Shown piece by piece: positions 54,795 through 55,488 of a stretch of 55,488 nucleotides of DNA; position 1 is the first letter of the stretch; each line of letters opens with the position of its first letter. Below the pieces are notes generated by a model that saw only the letters and a program-made list of their open reading frames with translations, was not told where the DNA came from and did not search any database. Location of the stretch: contig JBNGIS010020403.1 in assembly GCA_049999725.1 (NCBI GenBank), positions 39,170 to 94,657 on the forward strand, in the 5' to 3' direction. Source of the stretch: Haplomitrium mnioides. Lineage: Eukaryota; Marchantiophyta; Haplomitriopsida; Calobryales. The position numbers and the translations under genes were made by a program.

Positions 54795-55488
54795 TGTCGA
54801 TCAGGCTTTTTCGGGTTTTTTCGAATTTTTATGTTTACCCCGGCCTAGTACAATAGTTTGTGCCAAGGATTGAGTGCACAAGAGGGGCAAGGAAGGTCAA
54901 AAAAATTTAAGGAGTCGTTTAGAGTCTGAAGAAAGCAAATTGGTTCAGACCATAGCAAAGTTGTCTTAGTTCAACGCAGGGAAGAGAAACCACTCAAGAA
55001 GTCATCAACAAGAATTGGAGCGAAGGGCTTCACCCTTGGCTCGCAAATTGCTTTCCCTTTGTATTCTTATATGTCGTTTTTTCTTGTGTAATCTATCATA
55101 CGTGTTATGTTTACTTTGTGTCTTCGGCGAGTATAGTATAGTATAATATTAGTATTTTATTTTATCAATTTATTCTATTGTACTCTTTTATATTATATAC
55201 CAATTTGTCTATACTTCTTTGTTCGTGTTCTTTCCAACTTTTCCATCTTTCCTTTCTTTCTCTTTCTCTTACCTTGTAGCCAACACGCAGTTGGAGCATA
55301 ATTCAACATCATGCAAGGCAGCCCTGAGGAGAAAATTCAAGAAGAGGTCAGAGCTTCATGAGAGAACCAGCAGGTGGAGAGAGGCAAAGCGCGGATGCTA
55401 GATGCACGATTGGGGAAATGCAAGGAGGGTTTAGAAGAAAGACTAAGAGGGCGTGAGGAAGGAGCGACAACAAAATTCGGCTGAGGAG
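54795..55488 (+). repeat. LTR H, start of another plus-strand element (runs out of window)
   Basis: TGTCGATCAGGCTTTTTCGG resembles the LTR starts of B (TGTCGGCCAGGTGTG) and C (TGTCGGCCGGGTGTTTTTGC). Further on come an AT-rich block, a pyrimidine block (55215-55280) and a CATGCAAGGCAGCCCTGAGG-like block in the same order as in G and B. About 270 bases at 54850-55120 have no clear counterpart, so it is a different subfamily. The bases CTGGT (54790-54794) would be the left target duplication. No gene is seen. Confidence 0.62.

Noticed and set aside
1-55488. Host protein genes, tRNA or rRNA genes, CRISPR arrays
   Set aside because: Every region over 300 bases aligns to an LTR or a gag-pol interior; no unrelated conserved coding region, cloverleaf or regular spacer array was seen by eye.

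Overview
The window looks like intergenic heterochromatin from a land plant with a large, retrotransposon-rich nuclear genome. I see no host gene, tRNA, rRNA or CRISPR array. Essentially all of the 55 kb is Ty3/gypsy-type LTR retrotransposon sequence in several layers of nesting, and every gag and pol frame carries stops or frameshifts. Very long LTRs (1.8 to 4.3 kb), old diverged copies and truncated copies would suit a gymnosperm or another non-flowering plant. That taxonomic guess is an inference from style only.

The base layer is a minus-strand tandem array of one long-LTR family (elements C and F). Reading from the right, it runs: a remnant of an LTR (54676-54794), the F interior (50495 to about 54675), a complete shared LTR (46147-50494), the C interior (27720-46146), and a second LTR that ends at 27719 and runs leftwards off the window at base 1. 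Later insertions cut this array. The leftmost LTR is split by a solo LTR, G (255-3947, 5-bp target duplication ATTAC), and by element D (4687-25610). D is itself split inside its protease gene by the minus-strand element E (8235-20111). The C interior is split between RNase H and integrase by a full-length plus-strand element, B (29194-42283, 5-bp duplication CTTTC). Another plus-strand LTR, H, begins at 54795 and leaves the window.

B, C and F share one pol type: an Athila/Tat-like reverse transcriptase with an FIDDF motif, retropepsin with DGGAGVN, and a DDE integrase without a visible chromodomain. E is a second family. Its gag has four CCHC zinc knuckles, and its long LTR contains an 833-codon reading frame that begins about 18 bases inside the LTR. 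D is a third lineage, whose reverse transcriptase and RNase H motifs differ strongly from the other elements here.

Nothing here is likely to encode a working protein today. The interest lies in the LTR-borne reading frame of E, the atypical lineage of D, the tandem shared-LTR array, a GC-rich motif repeated in LTRs of different families, and a well-ordered insertion and deletion history.
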